Of a stretch of DNA of 46,663 bases, positions 21,389-29,142 are shown piece by piece. The first letter of the stretch is position 1; each line of letters opens with the position of its first letter. The notes below the pieces were generated by a model, which made no database searches, was not told the origin of the DNA, and was given only the letters and a program-made list of their open reading frames with translations. Position numbers and translations under genes: made by a program. Origin of the DNA: Nitrosopumilus sp. UBA526 (GTDB lineage: Archaea; Thermoproteota; Nitrososphaeria; Nitrososphaerales; Nitrosopumilaceae); contig DAXZ01000085.1 in the NCBI GenBank assembly GCA_002506665.1, positions 1 to 46,663 of the forward strand, given 5' to 3'.

Positions 21389-22282
21389 ATGGCCAAAGGA
21401 TACTCTGACAAAGAACTAAGGCAAAGACTAATCTCGATTTTAGGTGATGCCGTTTCTGGAATGTCTGGAACTGAGATCTCTGATAAGATAGGAATAAGCA
21501 GAATTACAATGTCAAAATATCTCAAAGTCTTTGCAGCAGAAGGATTACTCAGACAAAAAAATATCGGAAATCTTACCCTGTGGTTTTTAGAGCCGGGACA
21601 AGAGTCATTTGACTTTCCTGATGATTATTTCAAGGTGGCCCCGCGGCATCTTGAATATCTGGTAAAAGGAGATGAGCAACAGGTCTTTTCTCTTATCAGA
21701 AACTGTCTGCATTCCGGAGGAGATGCAAACCGCCTGATACTCGAGGTAATCTTTCCATCCATCGACCATCTCCGGCAACTATATGATGATGGCAAAATAG
21801 GAACATCCGAGCAGAACCTCTTGATGACTATTATCTCAAAATCCCTACAAATCTTTAACCAAATCCCTGTTGTATCTGATCCAAAAAAGAACGTGGTCGT
21901 CATTGCATCTGATGCACAAAGTCGTCTAGACTCTGAGGCAGCTTCTGCTGTATATCACTCTGATGGCTGGAGGGTCTCTCATCTAGGGGACATGTCATCA
22001 GCAATCAACATACTATTTGACCTTGATCTTCAAAAACTGATAGGAAAGATATGGAAACAAAAACCCGGCATTCTGATAATATTGATATTTTCTAAAACTA
22101 GCGAGGGCCTAAGCTTTTTTGCAGACTCTGTTAATCCAATCAAAACAAAGTCAGGCAAACACATGAAACTTGTCCTCTGTGGAACAGTATCCAAAAAGAC
22201 CAAAATTATCTCTGATCTGACATCTGAGAAAATAGAGGATATCTTACAATGGTCTCAGACCATATCTCAAAATTTAAAGTAA
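21389..22282 (+). CDS. Transcription regulator with HTH and B12-binding-like domains
   Basis: 297 residues in three parts. About 1-70 is a winged helix-turn-helix (DAVSGMSGTEISDKIGISRI, then TMSKYLKVFAAEGLLRQKNI). About 85-160 is a helical bundle like the modular B12-binding four-helix domain (VFSLIRNCLHSGGDANRLIL, then PSIDHLRQLYDDGKIGTSEQ). About 165-295 is a Rossmann-type domain beginning NVVVIASDAQSRLDSEAASA. The overall plan resembles CarH/MtaC-like cobalamin sensors. The usual D-x-H-x-x-G cobalamin ligand motif is replaced by D-A-Q-S-R, so B12 may not bind base-off, or another ligand is used. Regulatory targets are unknown. Confidence 0.78.
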   Translation: MAKGYSDKELRQRLISILGDAVSGMSGTEISDKIGISRITMSKYLKVFAAEGLLRQKNIGNLTLWFLEPGQESFDFPDDYFKVAPRHLEYLVKGDEQQVFSLIRNCLHSGGDANRLILEVIFPSIDHLRQLYDDGKIGTSEQNLLMTIISKSLQIFNQIPVVSDPKKNVVVIASDAQSRLDSEAASAVYHSDGWRVSHLGDMSSAINILFDLDLQKLIGKIWKQKPGILIILIFSKTSEGLSFFADSVNPIKTKSGKHMKLVLCGTVSKKTKIISDLTSEKIEDILQWSQTISQNLK

Positions 22283-22285
22283 GGA

Positions 22286-22360
22286 TGGGCCCGATGTGAT
22301 TTGAACACACGACCTTTCGATTATCAGTCGAACGCTCCAGCCAAGCTGAGCTACGAGCCC
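22286..22360 (-). tRNA. tRNA-Ile (GAT anticodon)
   Basis: On the minus strand, acceptor GGGCTCG pairs with CGGGCCC (one G-U), discriminator A. The D arm is GCTCAGCTTGGCTGGAGC, the anticodon arm is TTCGA-CTGATAA-TCGAA (anticodon GAU), and the T arm is GTGTGTTCAAATCACAT. No intron is present and CCA is not encoded. The gene ends 3 bases from the stop of the convergent regulator gene. Confidence 0.95.
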
Positions 22361-22393
22361 ACAAACAAACATTTAGGCTCTAGTCATTTAAGT

Positions 22394-22948
22394 TTAATTT
22401 TCCTTCCACTTTATAGAACATCCAATCGAAGGGTCAAAATCCTTTGTGATTTCTTTATCAGATAACATCTTTTCGATATTGAGAATCATTGTTTTTTCAG
22501 TTGCCTCATCATCAGGCTTCATGGCATTATCTATCTTTCCGTGAAAAACAAGCCGTCTTTGTGCATCAAACAAAAATGGATCCGGCGTACACGTTGCACC
22601 ATACCTCCTTGCAATCTCTTGCGTCTCATCTACCAAATAATCAAATTCAAATCCTTTCTCCCCTGCCGTCTGTTTCATGGCATCAAAACTATCTTCGGGA
22701 TAATCTGCAGAATCATTGCTGTTAATCCCAATGATTGCAATCTCTTTGCCGCATTTATCATACAGCTCGTTTAGTGCACTCGCCTTTGCCTTGACGTATG
22801 GACAGTGATTGCACATAAAGATAACTAGGATTCCCTTGTAACTATCATAGGAACTCAGCGAATGCATCTTGTCATCAATCCCCATCAATTCAAAGTCAGG
22901 CGCCGCATCTCCTGCTCTTAGTTTGATCTGAGATTCTAAAAGCACCAT
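22394..22948 (-). CDS. Thioredoxin-fold (AhpC/TSA-like) redox protein
   Basis: About 184 residues from the ATG at 22948 (MVLLESQIKLRAGDAAPDFE). The peroxiredoxin/TlpA-like start LRAGDAAPDFELMGIDD leads to GILVIFMCNHCPYVKAKASA, a thioredoxin CxxC site (CNHC), and RYGATCTPDPFLFDAQRRLV with the cis-Pro region. It has no signal peptide, so it should act in the cytosol as a thiol-disulfide reductase or peroxiredoxin-like protein. A longer frame starting 39 bases upstream (22987) is possible but less like the family. Confidence 0.85.
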   Translation of the reverse strand: MVLLESQIKLRAGDAAPDFELMGIDDKMHSLSSYDSYKGILVIFMCNHCPYVKAKASALNELYDKCGKEIAIIGINSNDSADYPEDSFDAMKQTAGEKGFEFDYLVDETQEIARRYGATCTPDPFLFDAQRRLVFHGKIDNAMKPDDEATEKTMILNIEKMLSDKEITKDFDPSIGCSIKWKEN

Positions 22949-23029
22949 GTCGGATTGAATCGTACCTGCAAATAAAATCCTTGCCAATAAGACAACAATT
23001 AAAATCTACAAACTATTCATTTCTCATGT

Positions 23030-23103
23030 GGGCCGGTAGTATAGCCTGGTAGTATACCCGCCTTGCACGCGGGGGGTCACGGATTCGAATTCCGTCCGGT
23101 CCA
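23030..23103 (+). tRNA. tRNA-Ala (TGC anticodon)
   Basis: Acceptor GGGCCGG pairs with CCGGTCC, with the G3-U70 pair that identifies alanine tRNAs, and discriminator A. The anticodon arm CCCGC-CTTGCAC-GCGGG gives anticodon UGC, and the T arm is CACGGATTCGAATTCCGT. CCA is not encoded (CC follows the discriminator). No intron is present. Confidence 0.96.
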
Positions 23104-23104
23104 C

Positions 23105-23185
23105 CTATTCTATATCCAAGCCCTCCATGTCATCAAAAATCCATGATTTTTCAGTACACCATCTCTTTGGTGGGAATAGGCCTTT
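23105..23185 (-). pseudogene. Decayed coding block (copy C of the RWC/WI family)
   Basis: A 26-codon stop-to-stop minus-strand frame reads KGLFPPKRWCTEKSWIFDDM, then EGLDIE. The core FPPKRWCTEKSWI aligns with IPPPRWCVKEIWI of copy B. No start codon is present. The frame ends two bases from tRNA-Ala. A hairpin-like GGGAATAGG...CCTATGTTCCC overlaps its start. Confidence 0.3.
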
Positions 23186-23259
23186 CTACCTATGTTCCCG
23201 GTCTGATAAAATTCTGACTACAGGGTGGATTTAAATAGTACAAGTCTCGATTTTTACGT

Positions 23260-23361
23260 ATGGCAAATGTAGCAGATGGATGGCCAGTATGGATTCCTCT
23301 CATTGTTGGTCTCGCTCCAGGTTTAATTTACTGGTTAGCAATTACCGCAAAGAAAAAATAA
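23260..23361 (+). CDS. 33-residue single-helix membrane micro-protein
   Basis: ATG 23260 to TAA 23361 encodes MANVADGWPVWIPLIVGLAP, then GLIYWLAITAKKK. It has a short polar start, one transmembrane helix (about 9-29) and a basic end that should face the cytosol. TTTAAATA (about 23229-23236) lies 25-30 bases before the ATG, a well placed TATA box for a leaderless gene. A T-rich stretch follows the stop. Such peptides are often accessory subunits of membrane complexes; which complex is unknown. Confidence 0.65.
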   Translation: MANVADGWPVWIPLIVGLAPGLIYWLAITAKKK

Positions 23362-23446
23362 AATTTGTATATATTTTTAATTTCTTTCTATGCCTCCTAG
23401 TGTAAACTGGGTTTAAGGTTGTTACCTTTCTTGTCCACTATTTGAT

Positions 23447-24541
23447 ATGTTATCTGAAATTAATCCCTTATCACTAAGGAAACATGTGATATGGGTAACT
23501 TGCTCCCTTCTGGTCTTGATGCTAGTCCCATTTACACTTGGATTCGCTCAGGAATACTATGACAATGATCCAAAACTTACTGTATCTCTAATATCTGAAC
23601 CATTTGTATATCAAGACTCTGAAGGATATACTGTAGTGGTGGGAATGGTGGAGAACAACAACTCTGCGCCGGTAAGCAATATCCAAATCCAAGTTCAATT
23701 TTTTGAGGACAATAACCCCAATCCCTTGGAAATACTATCAGGGAATACCACTCTCCAAGTAATTCCAGCAAACTCAAAGTCTACATACTCTATCAGTTCT
23801 TATACACAAAACTCCAACATCGAGAGCGCATCTGTCAAAATATTGGGATTTGCTTCATCTGCAGAAAAACAACAGGGTCTGACAGTCCGTGCTGATGTGT
23901 CTTTGGATAACACGTTTAGTCTTTCAGGAGTCTTGGAAAACAGTGGAGCTCCTAGCTCCGATGTAAATGTCTACCTTGCACTTCATGATGGTTTTGACCC
24001 GCCACGAACCCTTAGAGTATTTACAATAGAACTTGGCAATATAGCTCCGTACATTAATGTGCCTTTTCCATTTGAGAACGTAATTGATTCAAGATCTGTC
24101 GGAGTATACCTGTTTGCAGAATCTGATGTCTTTAGTTCTAATTTTGCTGACATTGAGATTCCGCCCCCCCAGATACTTACAAAGCTAGTCACCATCTCTA
24201 ATGTGTCAGTAGAAGACTCTGACGGAAACAAGCTACCCAAGCTAAGTGTTGGGTCTACGGTTTACATAAAGAGCAGAACCCTGATTCAGTTTGCAGCAAA
24301 CCAAGACTCGAATGAGACTGCTTATTCCTACTATGTCCAGATAAAGGAATCCGGAGAATCTCCTCGTGTTGAATACCTTGAAAAGTTTGATGGGAGATTT
24401 CATGGAACCGGGCAAGAGACTCAGATCGTAGACTGGATTCCTGAAAATCCCGGGTTGTTTATCATAGAGACATTTGTCTGGGATAGAAACAACGTTCCAA
24501 TTGCCAACCAAGGCCCATTTGCTCTGATACTAGTAGAATAG
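23447..24541 (+). CDS. Exported beta-rich surface protein
   Basis: 364 residues. A signal helix (about 13-34, VIWVTCSLLVLMLVPFTLGF) is followed by a domain of FxLYD/CARDB-like type (GYTVVVGMVENNNSAPVSNI, then QIQVQFFEDN...IPANSKSTYS), a second similar segment (about 145-225) and a C-terminal beta domain (LVTISNVSVEDSDGNKLPKL ... VDWIPENPGLFIIETFVWDR). The FxLYD pattern is a module for extracellular interaction. No transmembrane helix is present at the C-terminus, so it is secreted or anchored by other means. Related proteins are frequent in ammonia-oxidising archaea (recollection); the role is unknown. Confidence 0.78.
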   Translation: MLSEINPLSLRKHVIWVTCSLLVLMLVPFTLGFAQEYYDNDPKLTVSLISEPFVYQDSEGYTVVVGMVENNNSAPVSNIQIQVQFFEDNNPNPLEILSGNTTLQVIPANSKSTYSISSYTQNSNIESASVKILGFASSAEKQQGLTVRADVSLDNTFSLSGVLENSGAPSSDVNVYLALHDGFDPPRTLRVFTIELGNIAPYINVPFPFENVIDSRSVGVYLFAESDVFSSNFADIEIPPPQILTKLVTISNVSVEDSDGNKLPKLSVGSTVYIKSRTLIQFAANQDSNETAYSYYVQIKESGESPRVEYLEKFDGRFHGTGQETQIVDWIPENPGLFIIETFVWDRNNVPIANQGPFALILVE

Positions 24542-24618
24542 GCTTTCAAGCCATTCCTAGTCTGCAATGCCTTTATGCCGAAAAGTAGATTTATTTTCAA
24601 AGAATACGTCTAGTCTGT

Positions 24619-25095
24619 ATGTCCAAATATACTCTTGTTGCAACGGGCGGAACCTTTGATATTATACATAGGGGTCATCTGACCCTGCTCTCAAATGCAT
24701 TTGCCATCTCTGACAAAGTAATCATAGGAATTACAAGCGACGAGTTTGCTGCTAGAATGGGCAAGACTCTGAGAAACAACTATGCAAGACGTCTTGAAAA
24801 TCTAGTGTCTGTAATCTCAAAAGAGTTTCCAGAAGGTTCCTTCAAAGTCAGCAAATTAGAAGATGATTTTGGACCTGCAGTCTTTGAGGAAAAAGTCAAG
24901 GCTCTAGTTCTCAGTGATGAGACCGGCAGCCAGGGCAACAGACTCAACGAACTGCGAGCAGACAAGAACCTTCCACCTGTTGGCATAGTCATAGTGCCCA
25001 TGACCCTGGCAGAAGATGGCGCGCGAATATCTACTACTAGGATCAAAAATTCAGAAATTGATACTGATGGAAAACTACTACCAATTGACAAATAG
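24619..25095 (+). CDS. coaD: Archaeal phosphopantetheine adenylyltransferase
   Basis: 158 residues of the nucleotidyltransferase fold: LVATGGTFDIIHRGHLTLLS contains the T/HxGH motif, VIIGITSDEFAARMGK follows, and ISTTRIKNSEID is the C-terminal ISSTxIR-like motif. Archaeal PPAT transfers AMP to 4'-phosphopantetheine in coenzyme A synthesis, and the sequence matches the archaeal/eukaryotic form rather than bacterial CoaD. It has a promoter of its own. Confidence 0.92.
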   Translation: MSKYTLVATGGTFDIIHRGHLTLLSNAFAISDKVIIGITSDEFAARMGKTLRNNYARRLENLVSVISKEFPEGSFKVSKLEDDFGPAVFEEKVKALVLSDETGSQGNRLNELRADKNLPPVGIVIVPMTLAEDGARISTTRIKNSEIDTDGKLLPIDK

Positions 25096-25147
25096 CTTGT
25101 CGAACTTTGAGTAATTGGAATAAAACAAGATTTTCAGACTAGGCTTT

Positions 25148-25477
25148 ATGGCAATCATGAATCACATGATAAAAAAGATTGATACTGATGTGGCCAATCT
25201 CAGACAGGGACTGCAACCTCAGAACCTGTCATACTGGTATGATAAAATCATCAAGGAGACCATCGAGATGGCACCCCCCTGGCTTGAAGACAAGATCAAG
25301 GTTTGCCAAGATCCTGTCTTGCCCATGAAATTCAATCTAGATATATCAAAGCGTGCAGTCCGATATTTTATGATTGTAGTTGATGATAATTTGGAGGCTA
25401 TGCCATATTCTACAAAACTCTACTTTCTCAAAGTACAAGAGATAATGTCTGCTGAAATGGACAAATCCCTAATCTAG
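25148..25477 (+). CDS. Uncharacterised helical protein
   Basis: 109 residues: MIKKIDTDVANLRQGLQPQN, then SYWYDKIIKETIEMAPPWLE, VCQDPVLPMKFNLDISKRAV and DNLEAMPYSTKLYFLKVQEI. It is soluble, mixed charge and probably all-helical. GGAATAAAAC lies about 28 bases before the ATG at 25148; ATGs at 25157 or 25166 are alternatives. I recognise no family. Even codon usage and the promoter support a real gene. Confidence 0.6.
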   Translation: MAIMNHMIKKIDTDVANLRQGLQPQNLSYWYDKIIKETIEMAPPWLEDKIKVCQDPVLPMKFNLDISKRAVRYFMIVVDDNLEAMPYSTKLYFLKVQEIMSAEMDKSLI

Positions 25478-25536
25478 CATCTAGGCACAAGTCACATCTC
25501 AAAGTATCTATATCTGACTGTTATGAAATTTAGAAT

Positions 25537-26127
25537 ATGGAACTCTACAGCTCTGACAAGAGAAAGTCCCGCAAAAAAAGCACCGGTTCTCGCTCATTTA
25601 GAAATTCTCCAAATTATCGTGATTCTAGAGACACCACAACTGAGTTTACCAAAGTGACCTGCCATGACTGTGGTGCCGCGTGCAGGGTTCCGTTTGTTCC
25701 AAGAGCAAGCAGGCCTGTCTACTGCAGTGATTGCTTTAGACAGAAATCTAGACATTCTGAGGGGTCACGCAACCCTGCAGGTAACAAATCTCTTCAAAGA
25801 CAGCAACGGCACTTTGCTGATGGCTCTGAAAAGTTTTATGCGACAATACAAGAAAAGCTCTTTGAAATTTTAGGTGGAAAGACATGTTCTAGCTGTGGAT
25901 TCAAAGACCCACGGGCACTGCAAATCAGTTCTGTGTTTGGCACAGATGATAATTCCAATGGACGTGGTGCCAAGTATTATTCGTGGGGAAAATACATCTC
26001 ATCTCCTGCACTTGCTAGAAAGGAACTCGAGGTATTATGTCTGAACTGCAAGGAGATAAGAGAGCCTAGACCAAAACCAAACGAGCCTAGACCAAAACCA
26101 AAAAAGAGCAAATATTTTCCACGATGA
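25537..26127 (+). CDS. CxxC zinc-finger protein with a degenerate HNH-like domain
   Basis: 196 residues. After a basic start (KRKSRKKSTGSRSFRNS), residues about 43-68 form a CxxC...CxxC finger (TCHDCGAACRVPFVPRASRP, VYCSDCFRQ). Residues about 110-175 resemble HNH nucleases of the pattern CxxCGF-D-RALQIDHVxG...ELxVLCxNCN: here CSSCGFKDPRALQISSVFG and ELEVLCLNCKEIR. The catalytic DH pair is replaced by SS. The domain probably keeps its zinc site but not HNH catalysis. The C-terminus carries a twofold EPRPKPN/EPRPKPK repeat. Nucleic-acid binding is likely. Confidence 0.7.
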   Translation: MELYSSDKRKSRKKSTGSRSFRNSPNYRDSRDTTTEFTKVTCHDCGAACRVPFVPRASRPVYCSDCFRQKSRHSEGSRNPAGNKSLQRQQRHFADGSEKFYATIQEKLFEILGGKTCSSCGFKDPRALQISSVFGTDDNSNGRGAKYYSWGKYISSPALARKELEVLCLNCKEIREPRPKPNEPRPKPKKSKYFPR

Positions 26128-26242
26128 TCATACAGCACATGTCAAAGGCATGACGAGTTAATCCACCCATCTTTTTTAAAAAAAAGGTATGTCACTAGCA
26201 CTATGTTAACACTTTAATTCTAATTGTCTTGAAACTAGTTTC

Positions 26243-26329
26243 ATGAATAGTGACTTTAAGGCATTAGGGGCATCTCTGATCATAATTGTCGGAGTTGCAG
26301 TTGTGTATTTGGCTTTATACTTTGACTAG
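26243..26329 (+). CDS. 28-residue membrane micro-protein
   Basis: ATG 26243 to TAG 26329 encodes MNSDFKALGASLIIIVGVAV, then VYLALYFD, a single transmembrane helix with a short charged start. CTTTAATT near 26210-26217 lies 26-33 bases upstream. It overlaps the 3' end of the convergent 93-residue gene by 15 bases. The evidence is the clean helix composition and promoter spacing only. Confidence 0.45.
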   Translation: MNSDFKALGASLIIIVGVAVVYLALYFD

Positions 26330-26596
26330 CTCTACTGTATCTCCAACAATTTTAGTTGAGGACAGCTTGTGTTCTTTATCAATTACTGACTGGATAAAAT
26401 CTGCAAAACTCTCCACCATCTCCTCATCTCTAAGCAGTACGCTGTGGGCCGATTTGTCTTTTAATGAGATGACCAACTCGTTTCTTATGACATTTAAAAT
26501 TCCTGTAATGTACGTCTCTTCTCCCTCCTTTATGAATATGAGGCTAGCTAGTTTCTGAGCCTCGTATCTGTCCTCACACGTGATTCTTACACTCAT
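26315..26596 (-). CDS. Uncharacterised protein coupled to TrpRS
   Basis: 93 residues, alpha/beta: SVRITCEDRYEAQKLASLIF, then GEETYITGILNVIRNELVIS and KIVGDTVELVKV. The ATG at 26596 overlaps the trpS stop by four bases (ATGA type), so it is translationally coupled to trpS. I do not recognise the family. A small RNA-binding or dimerisation domain is possible (inference). Confidence 0.65.
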   Translation of the reverse strand: MSVRITCEDRYEAQKLASLIFIKEGEETYITGILNVIRNELVISLKDKSAHSVLLRDEEMVESFADFIQSVIDKEHKLSSTKIVGDTVELVKV

Positions 26597-27705
26597 TTGT
26601 TCTCAAAGAGGAATTGCTCCACCTGGCTTTTGGCTTTTTCCCTCTTCTCCTGATGAACTGCAAGAAACTTGTTAATCTTTTCAATCAGGATTGCCTTTAA
26701 CTCTCCTGAAAGCAACCGCCCTGACTTGTAATCATCATATATGGTTCTTAGCTTGTCATCATCAGGCTCAAAAAATATTCGCAGATACTGATACGAGACA
26801 TCAATGTCCGGGTCTCCTCCATGTATCCTGTGTTGCTCAATATCTTGCTGTCCTCCAGAGAATGCATATTTGTTTATTTTTTTCCTTACCTCCTCTGGAG
26901 AATCAGTTGTGTATATCGTACCTCTCTCATCTGATGCTGACATCTTTCCTCCGGGTCCCTCCAAACCCGGAATCATTATGTTGTGAATCAATGCAGGTTT
27001 TTGCTGCCCAATCTTTGGTGCAATGTCTCTTGTCAATCTAAAGTGAGGATCCTGGTCAACTCCAAGTGGAATTAGAACAGGCTTGTCCTCAATAAAGCAC
27101 GGCGCAGACTGCAACGACGTATAAAAGATCATTCCTATGTTTGTCTCATTTGTGAATCCAAACGTTGCCTTTGTGTTGGAGAAATTAATCTTTTTTGCAA
27201 CTCTGGCAGCAATAGGATATAGTGTCTGGATGTTTCGTGTGTTGATGATAATCTTTGTCTTTTCTGGATTAAATCCCAGTGCAACAAAGTCTAGCGCATT
27301 CTCATATGCAAACTTGGTTGTATCCTCCAAAGTGAGGTCTGGTTTTGAGTAAAACTTTTCGTCATCTGTAATCTGAAAATACATGTTAACATCAAACTTT
27401 TCTTGTAGCCATCTTGCAAATACCCATGGCACTAGGTGCCCGATATGGGTGTGACCTGACGGGCCCCTGCCAGTATACAAAAAGAATCCCCCGCCTCCCT
27501 CATATTTATCAAGAATTATGTTCATATCTCTGTGGGAGAAGAATATCCCCCTCCTTAGCATAAAGTGATCCTCGCCTGCAACCCTCTTGATTCTATCCCG
27601 TAGTTCTGAGGTGATCCCCTCAGTACCAAACCGCTTGATTAGCTTGTCATAGTCAATATCGCCCTTGACATGCCATGGCGTCACAACAAAGTCATCAGCC
27701 GGCAT
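26593..27705 (-). CDS. trpS: Tryptophanyl-tRNA synthetase
   Basis: 370 residues, class I. The HIGH-type motif is in RGPSGHTHIGHLVPWVFARW, the KMSKS-type motif is in LEGPGGKMSASDERGTIYTT, and ITDDEKFYS plus FGFTNETNIGMIFY are typical of the archaeal/eukaryotic TrpRS group. The N-terminal VTPWHVKGDIDYDKLIKRFG is the usual archaeal start. It is divergent from pheS across 51 bases that hold both promoters. Confidence 0.96.
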   Translation of the reverse strand: MPADDFVVTPWHVKGDIDYDKLIKRFGTEGITSELRDRIKRVAGEDHFMLRRGIFFSHRDMNIILDKYEGGGGFFLYTGRGPSGHTHIGHLVPWVFARWLQEKFDVNMYFQITDDEKFYSKPDLTLEDTTKFAYENALDFVALGFNPEKTKIIINTRNIQTLYPIAARVAKKINFSNTKATFGFTNETNIGMIFYTSLQSAPCFIEDKPVLIPLGVDQDPHFRLTRDIAPKIGQQKPALIHNIMIPGLEGPGGKMSASDERGTIYTTDSPEEVRKKINKYAFSGGQQDIEQHRIHGGDPDIDVSYQYLRIFFEPDDDKLRTIYDDYKSGRLLSGELKAILIEKINKFLAVHQEKREKAKSQVEQFLFENK

Positions 27706-27756
27706 TTATCTTAGCTTGGGTTAAGGTTTAAAAAGTCTTTTTCAAATTCTTTGCTA

Positions 27757-29142
27757 ATGTCCCAAGTTTTTCACGAGATTGAAAAAAAGATCATTGCCTC
27801 TCTCAGAGACAGCCAGAAACAGACTCCTGAATCCCTTGAGATATCCACACATCTCTCCCCTGACCAGGTCAGACGTGGGATTGAATGGTTACGATTAAAG
27901 GATCTAGCAATTGTTACTGAATCAAGATCAAGCGTTATCTCTTTGGGCAGGAACGGTATCGAATCCCTTCAAAAAGGACTGCCTGAAAGAAGACTAGTAG
28001 ATCTGTTGAGGGACGGGCCAAAGAAACTATCTGTCCTGCAAAAGGAACTAGGTTCTGTCTTTGGTCCTGCAATGGGACTAGCTAGGGCAAACGATTGGAT
28101 TCAAGCCTCATCTGATGCGGTCTCCATAAAGAACATGCCATCCAAGCTTTTAGGTGAGTATACACTCAAACTTGTTGGGGACAAAAAAATCCCTAGAACC
28201 CAAATCGATGCAGGTGACCTGGCAGGTCTTTTGAGGAGACCTGACTTTGTCATTGAAGATATTGTAAAGACTAGACACATCAGTCTGTCTGACTCTGCAA
28301 AGTCCATACAACTCTCAGACTCGGATGGTCAAATTGATGTAGAGTCAGACGTACCTGAGGTCTTTGTTGCAAGGACTCATCCACTAAAGGATATCATCAA
28401 TGAGATTCGTGAGATATTCATCACACTGGGATTCTCTGAGATTCTTGGCAACATGACTCAGTCAAGCTTTTGGAACTTTGATGCCCTGTTTACCCCTCAG
28501 GATCATCCTGCAAGGGAACTCCAAGACACGTTTTATCTCGACAAGATAAATGCCAAAAAGACTGGTACTGCAGCACAGATTAGGGGAGTCTCTGAATCTC
28601 ACAAAAAGAACTGGCATTATCTGTGGGATATTAATGAGGCAAGGAGGATGGTTCTAAGGACACATACTACGTGCATAACCATCAAACATCTAGCTGATAA
28701 CAACCCTGATGAGGCACGAATATTCTCATTGGGACGTGTATTTCGCAACGAAAAGCAAAGCTACAAGCACCTAGCAGAGTTCACCCAAGTCGAGGGGGTC
28801 ATTGTCGGCAAAGATACTTCGCTGAGAAACCTGATGGGGATTCAGCGAGAGTTTTACAGACGAATCGGCATAACTAAAATAAAGTTCTGGCCGACATTCT
28901 TTCCCTACACGGAACCATCACTTCAAACCATGGTGTATAATGATAAACTAGGCAAATGGATTGAGCTGTTTGGAATGGGGATCTTTAGGCCAGAGGTGAC
29001 AAAACCTCTGGGAATTACTAGGCCTGTCTTGGCTTGGGGTGGTGGTATTGAGAGAATTGCAATGCTTAGATATGGCATGAATGATGTCAGAGAGTTTTAT
29101 GATAATAATCTGAGCTGGCTGAGAGGTACAAAATGCCAGTAG
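27757..29142 (+). CDS. pheS: Phenylalanyl-tRNA synthetase alpha subunit
   Basis: 461 residues from ATG 27757 (MSQVFHEIEKKIIASLR). GTTTAAAAAG lies 30 bases upstream, so this start is preferred to the TTG at 27751. The N-terminal winged-helix region (residues 1-150) is archaeal/eukaryotic. The class II core has HPLKDIINEIREIF, LLRTHTTCITI-like VLRTHTTCITIKHLADN, FRNEKQSYKHLAEFTQVEGV and the motif 3 region LGITRPVLAWGGGIERIAML. It forms the alpha2beta2 enzyme with the overlapping pheT. Confidence 0.97.
   Translation: MSQVFHEIEKKIIASLRDSQKQTPESLEISTHLSPDQVRRGIEWLRLKDLAIVTESRSSVISLGRNGIESLQKGLPERRLVDLLRDGPKKLSVLQKELGSVFGPAMGLARANDWIQASSDAVSIKNMPSKLLGEYTLKLVGDKKIPRTQIDAGDLAGLLRRPDFVIEDIVKTRHISLSDSAKSIQLSDSDGQIDVESDVPEVFVARTHPLKDIINEIREIFITLGFSEILGNMTQSSFWNFDALFTPQDHPARELQDTFYLDKINAKKTGTAAQIRGVSESHKKNWHYLWDINEARRMVLRTHTTCITIKHLADNNPDEARIFSLGRVFRNEKQSYKHLAEFTQVEGVIVGKDTSLRNLMGIQREFYRRIGITKIKFWPTFFPYTEPSLQTMVYNDKLGKWIELFGMGIFRPEVTKPLGITRPVLAWGGGIERIAMLRYGMNDVREFYDNNLSWLRGTKCQ
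29123..29127 (+). promoter_or_regulatory. Ribosome binding site of pheT
   Basis: GAGGT lies 5 bases before the pheT ATG at 29133, inside the pheS coding region. Internal operon genes here use Shine-Dalgarno sites while first genes appear leaderless. Confidence 0.6.
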
